NCBI RefSeq assembly: GCF_001515305.1
Contig: NZ_LNQV01000023.1
Location: 1 to 64,000, forward strand
Origin: Aquitalea pelogenes
GTDB lineage: Bacteria; Pseudomonadota; Gammaproteobacteria; Burkholderiales; Chromobacteriaceae
Length of the DNA stretch: 64,000 bases
Reading direction: 5' to 3'
How positions within the stretch are numbered: position 1 is the stretch's first letter; every line of letters begins with the position of its first letter. Below are positions 40,208 to 50,566 of this stretch, in pieces. The notes beneath the pieces were generated by a model. The model saw only the letters and a list, made by a program, of their open reading frames with translations, was not told the DNA's origin and searched no databases. A program made the position numbers and the translations under genes.

Positions 40208-41939
40208 TCAAAATTCAATCCCAGAATCGCCATATCCAGTTGATTTCCTACCCCCACTTATTTCTGATGCTGTTAAAGAAGTTGCCAATAATTTAAAGAT
40301 TCCTATGGATCTTGCTGCGCATGCTGCACTTTCTGCAATATCCACAGCGTGCCAAGGAAAAATTAATGTTAAATTTCCGAACTTTCCTGCTGCATCATGT
40401 GGTTTGTTTTTATGGGTAGTTAGTAATGCGAGTCGTGGGAAATCAATTGCAAATGAGCGTTTTTTTAGGGGAGTTGCAAAATTTGAAGAGGAGTACAATC
40501 AGAGTGTCACAGTAGACAAGATTTTACTGGATGCTCAGACGGGGGCTTGGAAGAATGAAGGTGTATCAATAAAAAATGAATTAAGAAAGCTAGTACGTGG
40601 TACGGATGATTATAAATTATTAAATGACGAATTGATTGCACATGGTTTGAGAAAGCCAATCCAAGGTAAGCAAAAAACTATTTGCTATGCTCAAATAACC
40701 TCCCAAAAGTTACATGAAGCTCTGGTTAGTGATGGAGTTGCTGCTATTATTTCACCAGAGGCTGGTCATTTGGTATTGAGTGAGGCTTTTGGCCAACCTG
40801 GCATTTTAAGTAGTTTCTGGAGTGGTGAAGATCAAGCGATGGGCCTTATTAAAGGCGATAGGAAACCGTATCACCCGAGATTGACAATTTCCATAATGAC
40901 TCAATCAGATCCATTTCATGAATTTATGGATCTGCGTGGTAAGAAGGCATTTAGCTCAGGGTTGCTTTCCAGGTTTTTGGTTTCATTTCAGGGTGGTCAT
41001 GAAATTCCACAAGAGGCAGCAAGTATTATTGATGAAATTCCAGAACCGTGTTTAATTAAATTTAATAATAGAATTTACGAAATACTAAGAAAAGGTGATG
41101 TTGATTTTAGAGATAGAATCTGTTTGGAATTCTCAAGAAAATCAAAATTGCAATTTGAAGAATTTCAGCAAAAAATAAACAATATAATAAAAGAAAAGCA
41201 TGTGCCTGTAGAGATTGAAACATTCTATCGTAGGCTGGTTCAGCATGCATCCAGAATTGCCGCATTGTTTCAGTATTTTTGCAATGAAAATGAAATAATT
41301 GAAGACCATGTAAAAAATGCGATTGATTTGTGTTCTTGGTATGCGGTAAATTACGAAAATATTTTCTCCAAATATCTGAGATCAGATATTTCAGCTGGGG
41401 AGCGATTTGCAAAAAAGTTAAATGATTGGCTGGAAAAGGCATCGTGGTCACGATACACATATCCCACGCTAAAGAATGGAATTTATAGCTTTAGGGATTT
41501 GCAAAATTATGCAGGATTTAAAGGGAAGGCTGCGGAATTAACAGAGGCAATAAATATATTGGAATCTCGTAGGGTAATTAATGTCCTGTCCGGAAAGAAG
41601 GGGGCATTAATTGTTTTATATCCGTTTCATGAGCAAAGTATCCATTCTATTATTGATGTGTATGGGTTAAGTGACCTCTACCCCAGTAGACCTCCCGTTC
41701 CATATGGTAGTGGACCAGTTCCTAGTTCTACGCCAATTTTAGATCAGCATCTACGCACTTTTAATTATCAAGAAAATGATCAGCAACAAGTTACGAAACC
41801 TTCTGTAGTTACTGTAAACGGTGCTGTTAACAGCAATGATCTTTCATATGTTCAAAAGGAACTACAAGAGAAGGCTACTAAGGAATGCTTGGGAAACATT
41901 ACTGTAGATGTAGAATTTGTTAAGAACAATTCTCAATGA
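40200..41939 (+). CDS. DUF3987 (YfjI-type) element protein
   Basis: 579 residues beginning MANQNSIPESPYPVDFLPPL, typical of DUF3987 proteins of prophages and integrative elements. The P-loop position is altered (WVVSNASRGKSIANERFF, residues about 70-87), and ICYAQITSQKLHEALV and ISIMTQSDPFHEFMD follow. Family members are thought to act in element replication as primase/helicase-like proteins; this is not established. The gene is AT-rich compared with the flanking chromosome. The last 80 residues are low-complexity. Confidence 0.85.
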   Translation: MANQNSIPESPYPVDFLPPLISDAVKEVANNLKIPMDLAAHAALSAISTACQGKINVKFPNFPAASCGLFLWVVSNASRGKSIANERFFRGVAKFEEEYNQSVTVDKILLDAQTGAWKNEGVSIKNELRKLVRGTDDYKLLNDELIAHGLRKPIQGKQKTICYAQITSQKLHEALVSDGVAAIISPEAGHLVLSEAFGQPGILSSFWSGEDQAMGLIKGDRKPYHPRLTISIMTQSDPFHEFMDLRGKKAFSSGLLSRFLVSFQGGHEIPQEAASIIDEIPEPCLIKFNNRIYEILRKGDVDFRDRICLEFSRKSKLQFEEFQQKINNIIKEKHVPVEIETFYRRLVQHASRIAALFQYFCNENEIIEDHVKNAIDLCSWYAVNYENIFSKYLRSDISAGERFAKKLNDWLEKASWSRYTYPTLKNGIYSFRDLQNYAGFKGKAAELTEAINILESRRVINVLSGKKGALIVLYPFHEQSIHSIIDVYGLSDLYPSRPPVPYGSGPVPSSTPILDQHLRTFNYQENDQQQVTKPSVVTVNGAVNSNDLSYVQKELQEKATKECLGNITVDVEFVKNNSQ

Positions 41940-41947
41940 TATTTAAT

Positions 41948-41968
41948 TTGCACAAATGCTTTGTGCAA
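41948..41968 (+). terminator. Hairpin after the DUF3987 gene
   Basis: TTGCACAAA (41948-41956) and TTTGTGCAA (41960-41968) pair perfectly over 9 bp with a 3-base loop; a T-rich stretch (TGTTAATTTTAA) follows. It is 8 bases after the stop codon and probably ends the operon. Confidence 0.65.
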
Positions 41969-42106
41969 TGTTAATTTTAAACAAAATCCATCAAATGATG
42001 AGTTACTTTAAATCACTACATAGCTACAGTAGTAGTGTAGTCATGTGGAAGTCTGAGTTAGAGATGGAAATGCAGGCAATCTTTACTCTCATGGGCTTCT
42101 TGGTAG

Positions 42107-42383
42107 CTCCACTAAATACATCAAAATGACAAGTGAATTTTTAATATTTGAATTGATTTAATATTTTAGTGGAGTTGAAAAAATGTATTTACGACTTGAA
42201 TTTCAATTGTATATAGTAAATTTAATAGGCTTGCTAATAGATTTTCTAGTTACGTGATGTAGGTATTGGTAATATAAAGCTAGTTATGTATCTGTAGTTA
42301 AGCATGCGGTGCCCTAGCACAGGTATGAGCTTGCTAACTGGCTAGTATAGGCACGTAATGTGACGTGCCAATTGGCTAGTACA
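42107..42383. repeat. Structured non-coding stretch with inverted and direct repeats
   Basis: The 500-bp gap 41940-42441 holds no gene. It contains a 10-bp inverted repeat CTCCACTAAA (42107-42116) / TTTAGTGGAG (42165-42174) and a 7-bp hairpin GGCACGT-AATGTG-ACGTGCC (42350-42369). The hairpin is flanked by two copies of TGGCTAGTA (42339-42347 and 42373-42381). This could be an origin, a packaging signal or a regulator-binding region upstream of the Gp2-like gene. Confidence 0.55.
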
Positions 42384-42441
42384 GTAAGTAAAAAAATACT
42401 TCAAGTGTTCAGGTTATGAAACCTACCACTTGGAGCTTAAA

Positions 42442-43098
42442 ATGATCCGTAATGCTGCAAATACCAACCAGACCCTATTTTACCAACCACACTTCAACAA
42501 TCTGCCTGTCATGACGGACAAAGGGCCGCTCATCACTGAATACCTAGCTGGATTGCAGCAAGCGATGCATGCTGCACTTGCTGATTACAATAGGGTCTTT
42601 GCATTCAGGGTAGATATCAGATTTCCTGATGATTTGATGAGCTATGAAATCTATAATAGCAATGAAGTCATTCAGCGCTTTCTTGCTTCATTCATTGCAA
42701 AGATCAACCATGCACGTAAAGTATCTGCTGCTAACTATGGCAGAAGCCATCCCTGTGTCGTGCGTTATGCATGGGCACGGGAAGTAGGACATGATGGTAA
42801 GCCTCATTACCACTTGGTATTCCTGCTGAATAACGATGCCTACTGCACCGTAGGCAAGTATGAGCAAGGTAGGGAAAATATCTTCAACAGACTGGAAGGG
42901 GCATTGGCTAGTGCGTTGAGGGTCAGTGTGGAGCAGGTAGCTGGCCTAGTTGAAATTCCTCGTCAGTCTAGCTACTGCCTGTTACGGAATGATCCCTGCA
43001 CCTGGGGAGATTTCTTCTATAGAGCCAGCTATCTGACCAAAGTGGCAACTAAATACTTTGGTAATGGCTTGCATGCATTTGGCTATAGCCAGCGGTAG
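42442..43098 (+). CDS. Inovirus Gp2 / YagK-YfjJ family protein
   Basis: 218 residues from ATG 42442 (GGAG upstream; a TTG at 42430 is an alternative). The sequence VFAFRVDIRFPDD, YAWAREVGHDGKPHYHLVFLLN and SYLTKVATKYFG matches the family. The HYHLVF motif resembles the HUH-type metal-binding pair seen in rolling-circle replication proteins, though only one such motif is clear. It is found in filamentous phages and cryptic prophages, and probably serves replication or its control. Confidence 0.82.
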   Translation: MIRNAANTNQTLFYQPHFNNLPVMTDKGPLITEYLAGLQQAMHAALADYNRVFAFRVDIRFPDDLMSYEIYNSNEVIQRFLASFIAKINHARKVSAANYGRSHPCVVRYAWAREVGHDGKPHYHLVFLLNNDAYCTVGKYEQGRENIFNRLEGALASALRVSVEQVAGLVEIPRQSSYCLLRNDPCTWGDFFYRASYLTKVATKYFGNGLHAFGYSQR

Positions 43099-43209
43099 AC
43101 AAGCTGGCTTGCAACTCTTCATGTAAGTGATGTCATCTACTTTTAAATTTGATTTATTACCATGGCTGGTCTAGCCTAGCTACATTGATGAATTTTTGAG
43201 TAGAGAATA

Positions 43210-43524
43210 ATGATCATGGAATTGCAAGCTAAGAGCTTTACTGAACTGCAGGAACTGCTAAAGGCCGTTGATGCTGAAATTAGCCGTCGTGAGACAGAAG
43301 AGAAGGCTAATGCCAAGAAGCAGATCCTGGAACTGGCTAAGTCGTATGGCCTGAGCCTTGATGATGTGCTCAGTAAAGCTACAACTACTGTACGTAAGCC
43401 AGTAGAAGCCAAGTACAAAAACCCGAATGATGAGTCTCAGACTTGGACTGGTCGTGGTCGCAAGCCGGTATGGGTGCAGGCCTTGTTGGATGAGGGCTTT
43501 AGCTTGGAAGATTTGACTATCTGA
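43210..43524 (+). CDS. H-NS family nucleoid protein
   Basis: 104 residues. A coiled-coil oligomerisation part (residues about 5-45, LQELLKAVDAEISRRETEEK) is followed by a C-terminal AT-hook-like DNA-binding domain TWTGRGRKPVWVQALL (about 80-95), the H-NS signature of Betaproteobacteria. It would silence AT-rich DNA such as this element. ATG at 43210 or 43216 is possible. It closes the element's gene set before a strong terminator. Confidence 0.9.
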   Translation: MIMELQAKSFTELQELLKAVDAEISRRETEEKANAKKQILELAKSYGLSLDDVLSKATTTVRKPVEAKYKNPNDESQTWTGRGRKPVWVQALLDEGFSLEDLTI

Positions 43525-43545
43525 TCTGACAAATTGCAGGCATAG

Positions 43546-43573
43546 AAAAAGCGCTACACATGTAGCGCTTTTC
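43546..43573. terminator. Terminator after the H-NS gene
   Basis: AAAAGCGCTACA (43547-43558) and TGTAGCGCTTTT (43561-43572) pair perfectly over 12 bp around CA. T runs exist in both directions. It marks the end of the element's recognisable genes. Confidence 0.88.
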
Positions 43574-43713
43574 TTATTTCAAGCTTTATTTTGGGGCGAA
43601 TATTGTCATTGTACTAGGCAAACTGCAGCAAACAAGCTGACACAAAAATTCAGACAGGTCCTGTTCGGAGAGGGCTTTTCTTTCCAAGTCCCTTTCACTT
43701 ATACTTCACCCCC

Positions 43714-44085
43714 ATGAAATTGCTGCGGCTGGTTCTCACCTTTCTGCTGATGCTGGCGATCCCGTTTCTGGGAACGCCGGCGCTCGCCATGCCGCAAACG
43801 TCTCCTTGTCCCATGCAGTCTGACATGACCCACCGCATGGATATGTCGTCTGACCGCAATTGTTGTCAGATGGAAGAGGCCACTAATCCGGACTCGTCGT
43901 CGAAAGCCAAATCGTCGAGCCCGTGCAAGTTCGGGCAGGACTGCCAGCTCGGTCAAGCCTATTCGCCCGCTCTCGCTTACGTCGCCTTCCTGACGCTACC
44001 GGCTACCCCGGTGATTGCCGTTCATCCCGACACCGTAATGCTTTCCCATGACCCGTCCGGGTTGTGGCGCCCCCCTCAGCTCTAA
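43714..44085 (+). CDS. Small secreted CopL-like protein heading the cus module
   Basis: 123 residues with signal peptide MKLLRLVLTFLLMLAIPFLG. The mature part is rich in Met, His and Cys (MPQTSPCPMQSDMTHRMDM, NCCQMEE, CKFGQDCQLG) and ends HDPSGLWRPPQL. Small proteins with a terminal LWRPP often precede CusCBA/CzcCBA operons; CopL-like or DUF2946-like is the best label. Probably periplasmic metal binding or leader-type regulation; not established. Confidence 0.7.
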   Translation: MKLLRLVLTFLLMLAIPFLGTPALAMPQTSPCPMQSDMTHRMDMSSDRNCCQMEEATNPDSSSKAKSSSPCKFGQDCQLGQAYSPALAYVAFLTLPATPVIAVHPDTVMLSHDPSGLWRPPQL

Positions 44086-44175
44086 CTCCGTTTGACGCCC
44101 CGAACCCACGCGATTCCCCTCGCTTGGGCTGCTGTCGTGCGCTGTGGCGCACGGGTCACTCCATGGAGTTAGAAC

Positions 44176-45419
44176 ATGTCCATTCGTTTGATGCGATTTC
44201 CCCTGCAGCTATCGCTGGTAGGGTTGGTCGGCCTTGCCCAGGCCGCGCCGCTCACGTTTAACGCGGCACTCGATCAAGCCGAAAGCGGTGCGCCGGCGCT
44301 CGCCGCCCAACGCGCGCAAATCAATGCCGCCCAATCCGCCGCGATTCCGGCCGTGCCTTGCCGGATCCCAAGCTGTTCGTCGGCATCGACAATTACCCCG
44401 TGTCTGGCATGGATGCCGGGCACCTGAAGCGGGACTTCATGACCATGCAGAAGGTCGGCGTGATGCAGGAGTTTCCCAACGCCGACAAGCGCCGGGCGCG
44501 GGTTGAGGCGGCCTCGGCCGAGATCGAGGTGGCCGAAGCGCAAAGCCGGGTGGCTCGCCTCAAGGTGCGCCGCGAGGTCGCACTCGCCTGGCTCAACCGT
44601 TACGCCCAGGAACGCAAGCTGGCGCTGTTTGATGACCTCGAGCGGGAGAACCGGCTGCTTGCCACGGCGGTTCGGGCGCAGATTGCGTCAGGCCGCGCCC
44701 AGCCCGCCGATGCGGTGATGCCGAAGCAGGAAGCCGCCCAACTGGCCGACCGGCACGATGACTTGGTGCGCGATCTGGCCAAGGCGAATGCCGAGCTGCG
44801 CCGCCTGATCGGCCCCGCGGCCGATGAACCGCTGGCGGGCGACCCTCCGGCGTTCAACCTCGATGCCGGCACCTTGCGCCAGCACCTGCACCATCACCCG
44901 GAAATTGCGGCCTTCGGCGCGGCGACACACAAGGCCGAGGCCGAAGTGCGCGAAGCGGTCGCAATGAAAAAACCGGACTGGGGCATGGAACTGGCTTACC
45001 AGCGTCGCGCACCCCAATTCGGCGACATGGTATCGCTGCAGTTCACCTTTGACCTGCCGCTTTTCACCAAGACACGCCAAGACCCGAACATCGCGGCCAA
45101 GCAGCAGGAACTGGCCAAGATCGATGCCGAACGCGAAGCGATGCTGCGCGATCATGCCAACGAACTGGACAGTGACTTGGCCAATTACGCCGCACTGGAA
45201 CGCCAAGCAGCTCGTGTTCGCCAGGAGTGGTTCCCTCTGGCCCTGCAGAAGGTTGACCTGACCACGGCCAGTTACAAGGCGGGCAAGGCTGATCTGACGA
45301 CCGTTCTCTCCGCGCGTCGCGATCTGATCGAGCAACGCTTCAAACTCATCGAGCTGGATAACCAGCGTGTCAGCACCGCCGCCAGGCTCTACTTCGCTTA
45401 TGGGGAGAACGCACAATGA
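44176..45419 (+). pseudogene. cusC: CusC/CzcC-type outer-membrane efflux protein with a frameshift
   Basis: The frame from ATG 44176 gives a signal peptide (MSIRLMRFPLQLSLVGLVGL) and QINAAQSAAIPA, then leaves homology near 44353. A second frame, open from TTG 44358, continues LPDPKLFVGIDNYPV to the stop at 45419 with the TolC-family coiled-coil repeats. One missing G near 44353 would restore IPAGALPDPKLF and a protein of about 414 residues. As written no exported full-length product is made. It would be the outer-membrane duct for CusBA. Either a read error or a mutation that disables periplasmic export. Confidence 0.85.
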
Positions 45420-46927
45420 ACAAGCAGCAATGCAAACTCGTCGCCCTGGTGGTGGCCGTGGCGCTGGCAAGCGGCGGCGGGGGCTACTGGCTGGCCCGAC
45501 ATGGCCAAACCGACCACACGGCAAACCCGGCTGCCACGGCGGCCGGCGCTACGAAAGACGGCCGTAAAGTGTTGTACTGGTATGACCCGATGATGCCGAA
45601 CCAGCACTTCGACAAGCCGGGCAAGTCGCCTTTCATGGACATGCAGCTGGTGCCCAAGTACGCCGACGAGGGCGGCGAGACGGCCGGCGTCAGGATCGAT
45701 CCCGGCGTGGTGCAGAACCTGGGTATCCGGCTCGCTACGGCCAAATCCAGGACACTGACGGAACCGATCGAAGCGGCTGCGAGCGTGATGTTCAATGAGC
45801 GGGAAGTGGCCATCGTCCAGGCCCGTAGCACCGGCTTCGTGCAAAGAGTGTATGCCCGTGCCCCGGGCGATGTGGTTCCGGCCGGCGCCCCCATCGCTGA
45901 TCTGCTGGTGCCGGAGTGGGCCGGCGCCCAGCAGGAATACCTGGCCATGCTCAAAACGGGCGACAAGGCGCTTGCCAATGCGGCCCGAGAGCGCCTGCGC
46001 CTGACGGGGATGCCGGAGTCTCTGATCGAGCGTGTCGAGCAGACTGGCGTACCGCACTCCGTCGTGACCATTTCGACCCCGGTCGGCGGCGTCATTCAGG
46101 AGTTGGACGTGCGTAGCGGCATGACTGTCGGCATGGGCATGACGCTGGCCAAGATCAACGGCCTGGGTACCGTGTGGCTGGAGGCGGCCATTCCCGAAGC
46201 CCAGGCCGGTCGTGTCCGCACCGGCCAGCCCTTGGCGGCCCAGTTGACGGCCTACCCGGGCGAGACCTTCAAGGGCAAGGTCATCGCGGTGCTGCCGCAA
46301 ACCAACGCCGATAGCCGGACCCTGCGCATCCGCATCGAGCTACCCAACCGTGACGGCCGGCTCAAGCCGGGCATGTTCGCCCAGGTGCGTCTCGAGACGG
46401 GAACGGGCAAACCGGCGATCATGGTGCCTTCCGAAGCCATTATTCGTACCGGTACACGCACGGTGGTGCTACTCGCCGCCGACGGTGGGCATTACCAGCC
46501 GGTCGAGGTGCAGATTGGCCAGGAATCCGGCGGCAAGACCGTCATACTCAAGGGGCTGGAGGCGGGGCAAAAAGTGGTGGCCTCCGGCCAGTTCCTGATT
46601 GACTCCGAAGCGAGCCTCAAGGGTGTGCTAGCACGGCTGGACGGAGGCGCGGCGTCCACCACGACAGCTCCTCAGCTATCCCGCGACAAAGCTGCCACGC
46701 TCAGCCAGGCGATTGGCAAGGTGGAGGCCATCCAGGCCGGTGAGATCACCATTTCACACGGGCCGGTTGCCACACTCGGCTGGGGGGCGATGACCATGAC
46801 CTTCAAGCTCGCCAAACCCGAGCTAGCCGCCGGTCTGAAACCGGGTGACAGTGTCTCGTTCGGCTTCAGCCAGAACGGCAGTGACTACGTGGTGCAGCAA
46901 CTCGGTAAGACCGGAGGTGGGCAATGA
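45416..46927 (+). CDS. cusB: CusB-type periplasmic adaptor with a C-terminal CusF-like domain
   Basis: 503 residues. After an N-terminal membrane anchor (7-27) comes a heavy-metal-binding domain [19 protein letters not shown] (residues 53-83). The membrane-fusion-protein hairpin, lipoyl and barrel domains run to about 410. The last 65 residues, [20 protein letters not shown], repeat the CusF fold with His, Trp and two Met ligands. It bridges CusA and CusC and can pass Cu(I)/Ag(I) to the pump. It overlaps cusC by 4 bases and cusA by 4 bases. Confidence 0.93.
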   Translation: MNKQQCKLVALVVAVALASGGGGYWLARHGQTDHTANPAATAAGATKDGRKVLYWYDPMMPNQHFDKPGKSPFMDMQLVPKYADEGGETAGVRIDPGVVQNLGIRLATAKSRTLTEPIEAAASVMFNEREVAIVQARSTGFVQRVYARAPGDVVPAGAPIADLLVPEWAGAQQEYLAMLKTGDKALANAARERLRLTGMPESLIERVEQTGVPHSVVTISTPVGGVIQELDVRSGMTVGMGMTLAKINGLGTVWLEAAIPEAQAGRVRTGQPLAAQLTAYPGETFKGKVIAVLPQTNADSRTLRIRIELPNRDGRLKPGMFAQVRLETGTGKPAIMVPSEAIIRTGTRTVVLLAADGGHYQPVEVQIGQESGGKTVILKGLEAGQKVVASGQFLIDSEASLKGVLARLDGGAASTTTAPQLSRDKAATLSQAIGKVEAIQAGEITISHGPVATLGWGAMTMTFKLAKPELAAGLKPGDSVSFGFSQNGSDYVVQQLGKTGGGQ

Positions 46928-49900
46928 TCGAGAAACTCATCCGCTGGTCGGTCGCCAACCGCTTCCTGGTGGTACTTGCCACGCTGTTCGTGGCGGTCTG
47001 GGGAGTGTGGGCGGTCAAAACCACCCCGCTTGATGCGCTACCCGACCTGTCCGATGTGCAGGTCATCATCCGCACCAGCTACCCGGGGCAGGCGCCGCAG
47101 ATCGTCGAGAACCAAGTGACCTATCCTCTGGCGACCACCATGCTGTCAGTACCGGGCGCCAAGACTGTGCGAGCTTACTCGTTCTTTGGCGATTCCTTCG
47201 TCTATGTGCTGTTCGAGGACGGGACCGATCTCTACTGGGCGCGCTCGCGCGTGCTGGAGTACCTGAACCAGGTGCAGGGCCGGCTGCCCGCTGCCGCGAA
47301 GGCGTCGTTGGGCCCGGACGCGACCGGTGTCGGCTGGGTCTACGAGTACGCGCTGGTGGACAAGAGCGGCCGGCACGACCTCGCCCAGCTGCGCAGCTTG
47401 CAAGACTGGTTCCTCAAGTTCGAGCTGAAGAGCCTGCCCAATGTGTCCGAGGTCGCTACCGTCGGCGGCATGGTCAAACAGTACCAGGTGGTGCTCGATC
47501 CGGTGAAGCTGGAGGCTTACCGCATCCCGCAGAGCAAGGTGGTCGCGGCGATCCGGCTGGCCAACCAGGAAACCGGCGGTTCGGTGTTGGAACTGGCCGA
47601 GACCGAATACATGGTGCGCGCCTCCGGCTATCTGAAGACGCTGGATGACTTCCGCGCCATCCCGCTGACCACCTCAGCTGCTGGCGTTCCGGTCAAGCTA
47701 GGCGACGTCGCTACCATCCAGCTCGGGCCGGAAATGCGGCGCGGCATCGGTGAGCTCAACGGCCAGGGCGAGACCGTCGGCGGGGTGGTGATCTTGCGCT
47801 CCGGCAAGAACGCGCACGAGACCATCGCGGCCGTCAAAGCCAAGCTGGCCGAACTCAAGTCCAGCCTGCCGGCTGGGGTGGAGATCGTGCCAACCTATGA
47901 CCGTAGCCAACTGATTGACCGTGCCGTGGACAACCTCAAAGACAAGCTGATTGAGGAGTTCATCGTGGTGGCAGTGGTGTGTGCGGTGTTCCTGTGGCAC
48001 CTGCGCTCGGCACTGGTAGCGATCGTATCGCTACCGCTGGGCATCCTGATCGCCTTCATCGTGATGCGGGAGCAAGGCGTCAACGCCAACATCATGTCGC
48101 TCGGCGGTATCGCAATTGCCATCGGTGCCATGGTCGATGCGGCGGTGGTGATGATCGAGAACGCGCACAAGCACATTGAAACCTGGCGCCACAAGCATCC
48201 GGGTGAAACGCTGGAGGGAGAAACACATTGGCGTGTGATGACCGAGGCGGCGGCCGAGGTTGGCCCGGCGCTGTTCTTCTCTCTGTTGATCATCACGTTG
48301 TCTTTCATTCCTGTGTTCACGCTGCAGGCGCAGGAGGGCCGACTATTCGGGCCGCTGGCGTTCACCAAGACCTACGCGATGGCTGCGGCAGCCGGCTTGT
48401 CGGTGACGTTGATCCCGATCCTGATGGGCTACTGGATTCGCGGTCGTATCCCCGATGAACATCAGAACCCGCTCAATCGTTGGCTGATCCATTGCTATCG
48501 TCCCTTGCTGGATGCGGTGCTACGCCGACCGAAAACGACGCTGGTCATTGCGGGTCTGGCGTTGCTGACCACCCTGTGGCCAGTCAGCCGGCTCGGTGGC
48601 GAGTTCATGCCACCACTGGACGAGGGGGACCTGTTGTATATGCCGTCAGCGTTGCCGGGGCTTTCGGCCGCCAAGGCAGCCGAGTTGCTGCAGCAGACCG
48701 ACCGACTGATCAAGACGGTGCCCGAAGTGGCAAGCGTCTTCGGCAAGGCGGGCCGCGCCGAGAGCGCCACTGATCCGGCGCCGATCGAGATGTTCGAGAC
48801 CACCATCCAGTTCAAACCGCGCGCCGCATGGCGACCGGGCATGACCCCGGAAAAACTGGTCGACGAGTTGGACCGGGTGGTCAAAGTGCCGGGGTTGTCC
48901 AACATATGGGTACCGCCGATCCGCAACCGCATCGACATGCTGGCTACCGGCATCAAGAGCCCGATCGGGGTCAAGGTGTCGGGCACCGATCTGGCCGCCA
49001 TCGACAAGGTGGCGCAGCAGGTCGAACGGGTGGCCAAGGGCGTCCCCGGAGTCAGCTCCGCGCTGGCAGAACGGCTGACCGGCGGGCGCTACATCGACGT
49101 AGATATCGACCGGGCCGCCGCCGCACGCTATGGCCTCAACATCGCCGACGTGCAGGCCGTGGTGTCGTCGTCAATCGGTGGCGAAAACATCGGTGAAACC
49201 ATTGAGGGACGGGCGCGCTACCCGATCAACGTGCGCTACCCACGCGAGATCCGTGACTCGTTGGAAGGATTGCGCAACCTGCCGATCCTGACTGACATGG
49301 GGCAGCAGATCACACTGGGGACCGTAGCCACCATCCGCATCAACGATGGCCCCCCAATGTTGAAGAGCGAGAACGCCCGTCCGTCGGGCTGGGTATACGT
49401 CGACGTGCGTGGCCGTGATCTGGCCTCCGTCGTTGCCGATCTGCGTACCGAGATTGCCCGGCAGGTGAAATTGGAGCCTGGTATCAGTCTCGCCTACTCG
49501 GGGCAGTTCGAGTACCTGGAACGGGCCAACGCCCGGCTGAAGTTGGTGGTACCGGCGACGCTGGTGATCATCTTTGTGCTGCTTTACCTGACCTTCCGTC
49601 GACTGGACGAGGCGGCACTGATCATGGCGACCCTGCCGTTTGCGCTGGTAGGCGGGGTGTGGTTCCTGTACCTGGCGGGGTACAACCTGTCGGTGGCGAC
49701 CGGCGTCGGCTTCATTGCGCTGGCCGGGGTGTCTGCAGAATTCGGAGTTGTGATGCTGCTGTACCTGAAACAGGCAGCGGCCGAGCGACAGGAGCATGGA
49801 CTCATCTTGGATGTGCACATGCTCGATCAGGCGATCCGGCAGGGGGCGGTATTACGCGTTCGTCCCAAGGCGATGACAGTAGCGGTGATCCTGGCCGGCC

Positions 49901-50103
49901 TGCTGCCGATTCTGCTCGGCTCCGGCACGGGCTCCGAGGTGATGAGCCGCATCGCCGCACCGATGGTCGGCGGCATGATTACTGCACCACTGTTATCGAT
50001 GTTCGTGATTCCGGCTGCGTATCGATTGATGCGTGCCAACAAGCAGCAAACTCAGGCACAGCCTGAATCAACCCGTATTCGCCAACCTATCCAGGAGAAA
50101 TAA
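46924..50103 (+). CDS. cusA: CusA-type copper/silver RND efflux pump
   Basis: 1059 residues with 12 predicted membrane segments in the RND pattern. The heavy-metal family is shown by [19 protein letters not shown] near the start and by the membrane segment [18 protein letters not shown]. The signature [21 protein letters not shown] holds the proton-relay Asp. It exports Cu(I)/Ag(I) from the periplasm through CusC using the proton gradient. GC content is distinctly higher than in the AT-rich genes on either side of the island. Confidence 0.95.
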   Translation: MIEKLIRWSVANRFLVVLATLFVAVWGVWAVKTTPLDALPDLSDVQVIIRTSYPGQAPQIVENQVTYPLATTMLSVPGAKTVRAYSFFGDSFVYVLFEDGTDLYWARSRVLEYLNQVQGRLPAAAKASLGPDATGVGWVYEYALVDKSGRHDLAQLRSLQDWFLKFELKSLPNVSEVATVGGMVKQYQVVLDPVKLEAYRIPQSKVVAAIRLANQETGGSVLELAETEYMVRASGYLKTLDDFRAIPLTTSAAGVPVKLGDVATIQLGPEMRRGIGELNGQGETVGGVVILRSGKNAHETIAAVKAKLAELKSSLPAGVEIVPTYDRSQLIDRAVDNLKDKLIEEFIVVAVVCAVFLWHLRSALVAIVSLPLGILIAFIVMREQGVNANIMSLGGIAIAIGAMVDAAVVMIENAHKHIETWRHKHPGETLEGETHWRVMTEAAAEVGPALFFSLLIITLSFIPVFTLQAQEGRLFGPLAFTKTYAMAAAAGLSVTLIPILMGYWIRGRIPDEHQNPLNRWLIHCYRPLLDAVLRRPKTTLVIAGLALLTTLWPVSRLGGEFMPPLDEGDLLYMPSALPGLSAAKAAELLQQTDRLIKTVPEVASVFGKAGRAESATDPAPIEMFETTIQFKPRAAWRPGMTPEKLVDELDRVVKVPGLSNIWVPPIRNRIDMLATGIKSPIGVKVSGTDLAAIDKVAQQVERVAKGVPGVSSALAERLTGGRYIDVDIDRAAAARYGLNIADVQAVVSSSIGGENIGETIEGRARYPINVRYPREIRDSLEGLRNLPILTDMGQQITLGTVATIRINDGPPMLKSENARPSGWVYVDVRGRDLASVVADLRTEIARQVKLEPGISLAYSGQFEYLERANARLKLVVPATLVIIFVLLYLTFRRLDEAALIMATLPFALVGGVWFLYLAGYNLSVATGVGFIALAGVSAEFGVVMLLYLKQAAAERQEHGLILDVHMLDQAIRQGAVLRVRPKAMTVAVILAGLLPILLGSGTGSEVMSRIAAPMVGGMITAPLLSMFVIPAAYRLMRANKQQTQAQPESTRIRQPIQEK

Positions 50104-50105
50104 AG

Positions 50106-50441
50106 ATGTCCAAGTTACTTTCTATGCTGTTTGCCGCAATGTTCGGCCTCGCCGTAGTGCTCCCTGCCCAGGCCGCCGAAACCGGCATCTCAAGTACAGC
50201 GAAACCGACGGGTCAGCTGGCTCTTGGAGAGGGAGTTATCAAGGCACTTGATGCCAAGGCTGGCATGGTGACGCTGTCGCATGGTCCGGTTCAGGAACTG
50301 AAATGGCCCCCGATGACCATGGCGTTCAAGCTGGCAAAGCCGGAATTGGCTAAGGGGCTTGCCGTCGGGAAGAAAGTGAAGTTCGAGTTTCAGTCACAAG
50401 GGATGTCGGCTGTGATCACCGGGATCAAGGTCATCGGCTAA
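50106..50441 (+). CDS. cusF: Periplasmic copper/silver chaperone CusF
   Basis: 111 residues with a signal peptide cleaved after AQA (about residue 23). The metal site is HGPVQELKWPPMTM, with H59, W67, M70 and M72 as in E. coli CusF (Met2-His plus Trp cation-pi). It hands Cu(I)/Ag(I) to CusB. It starts 2 bases after cusA and ends the cus operon, unlike E. coli where cusF lies between cusC and cusB. Confidence 0.94.
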   Translation: MSKLLSMLFAAMFGLAVVLPAQAAETGISSTAKPTGQLALGEGVIKALDAKAGMVTLSHGPVQELKWPPMTMAFKLAKPELAKGLAVGKKVKFEFQSQGMSAVITGIKVIG

Positions 50442-50451
50442 CTAGCGCTGT

Positions 50452-50480
50452 AGGGGTTGGCAAGGCTGCCGACCCCTTTC
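50452..50480 (+). terminator. Probable terminator after cusF
   Basis: GGGGTTGGC (50453-50461) pairs with GCCGACCCC (50468-50476), 9 bp with one G-U, followed by TTTCTCC. It lies 11 bases after the cusF stop. Confidence 0.65.
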
Positions 50481-50566
50481 TCCAATGATTCGGGCGATAT
50501 CAAAAGCAGCGGGTTGGAAGGGTGTTTGTTGATAAATCAATGCAGTAATTTTGTTAGCTTGGGTTG

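Noticed and set aside
42780-42850. Full rolling-circle Rep activity for the Gp2-like protein
   Set aside because: Only one HxH-like motif (HYH) is clear and no catalytic Tyr motif is evident, so the protein is labelled Gp2-like only.
43590-43605. GGGGCGAATATT as a right attachment site repeating the tRNA end
   Set aside because: Only about 7 bases match the acceptor end (GGCGAAT), with no T-arm sequence; too short to be an att repeat.
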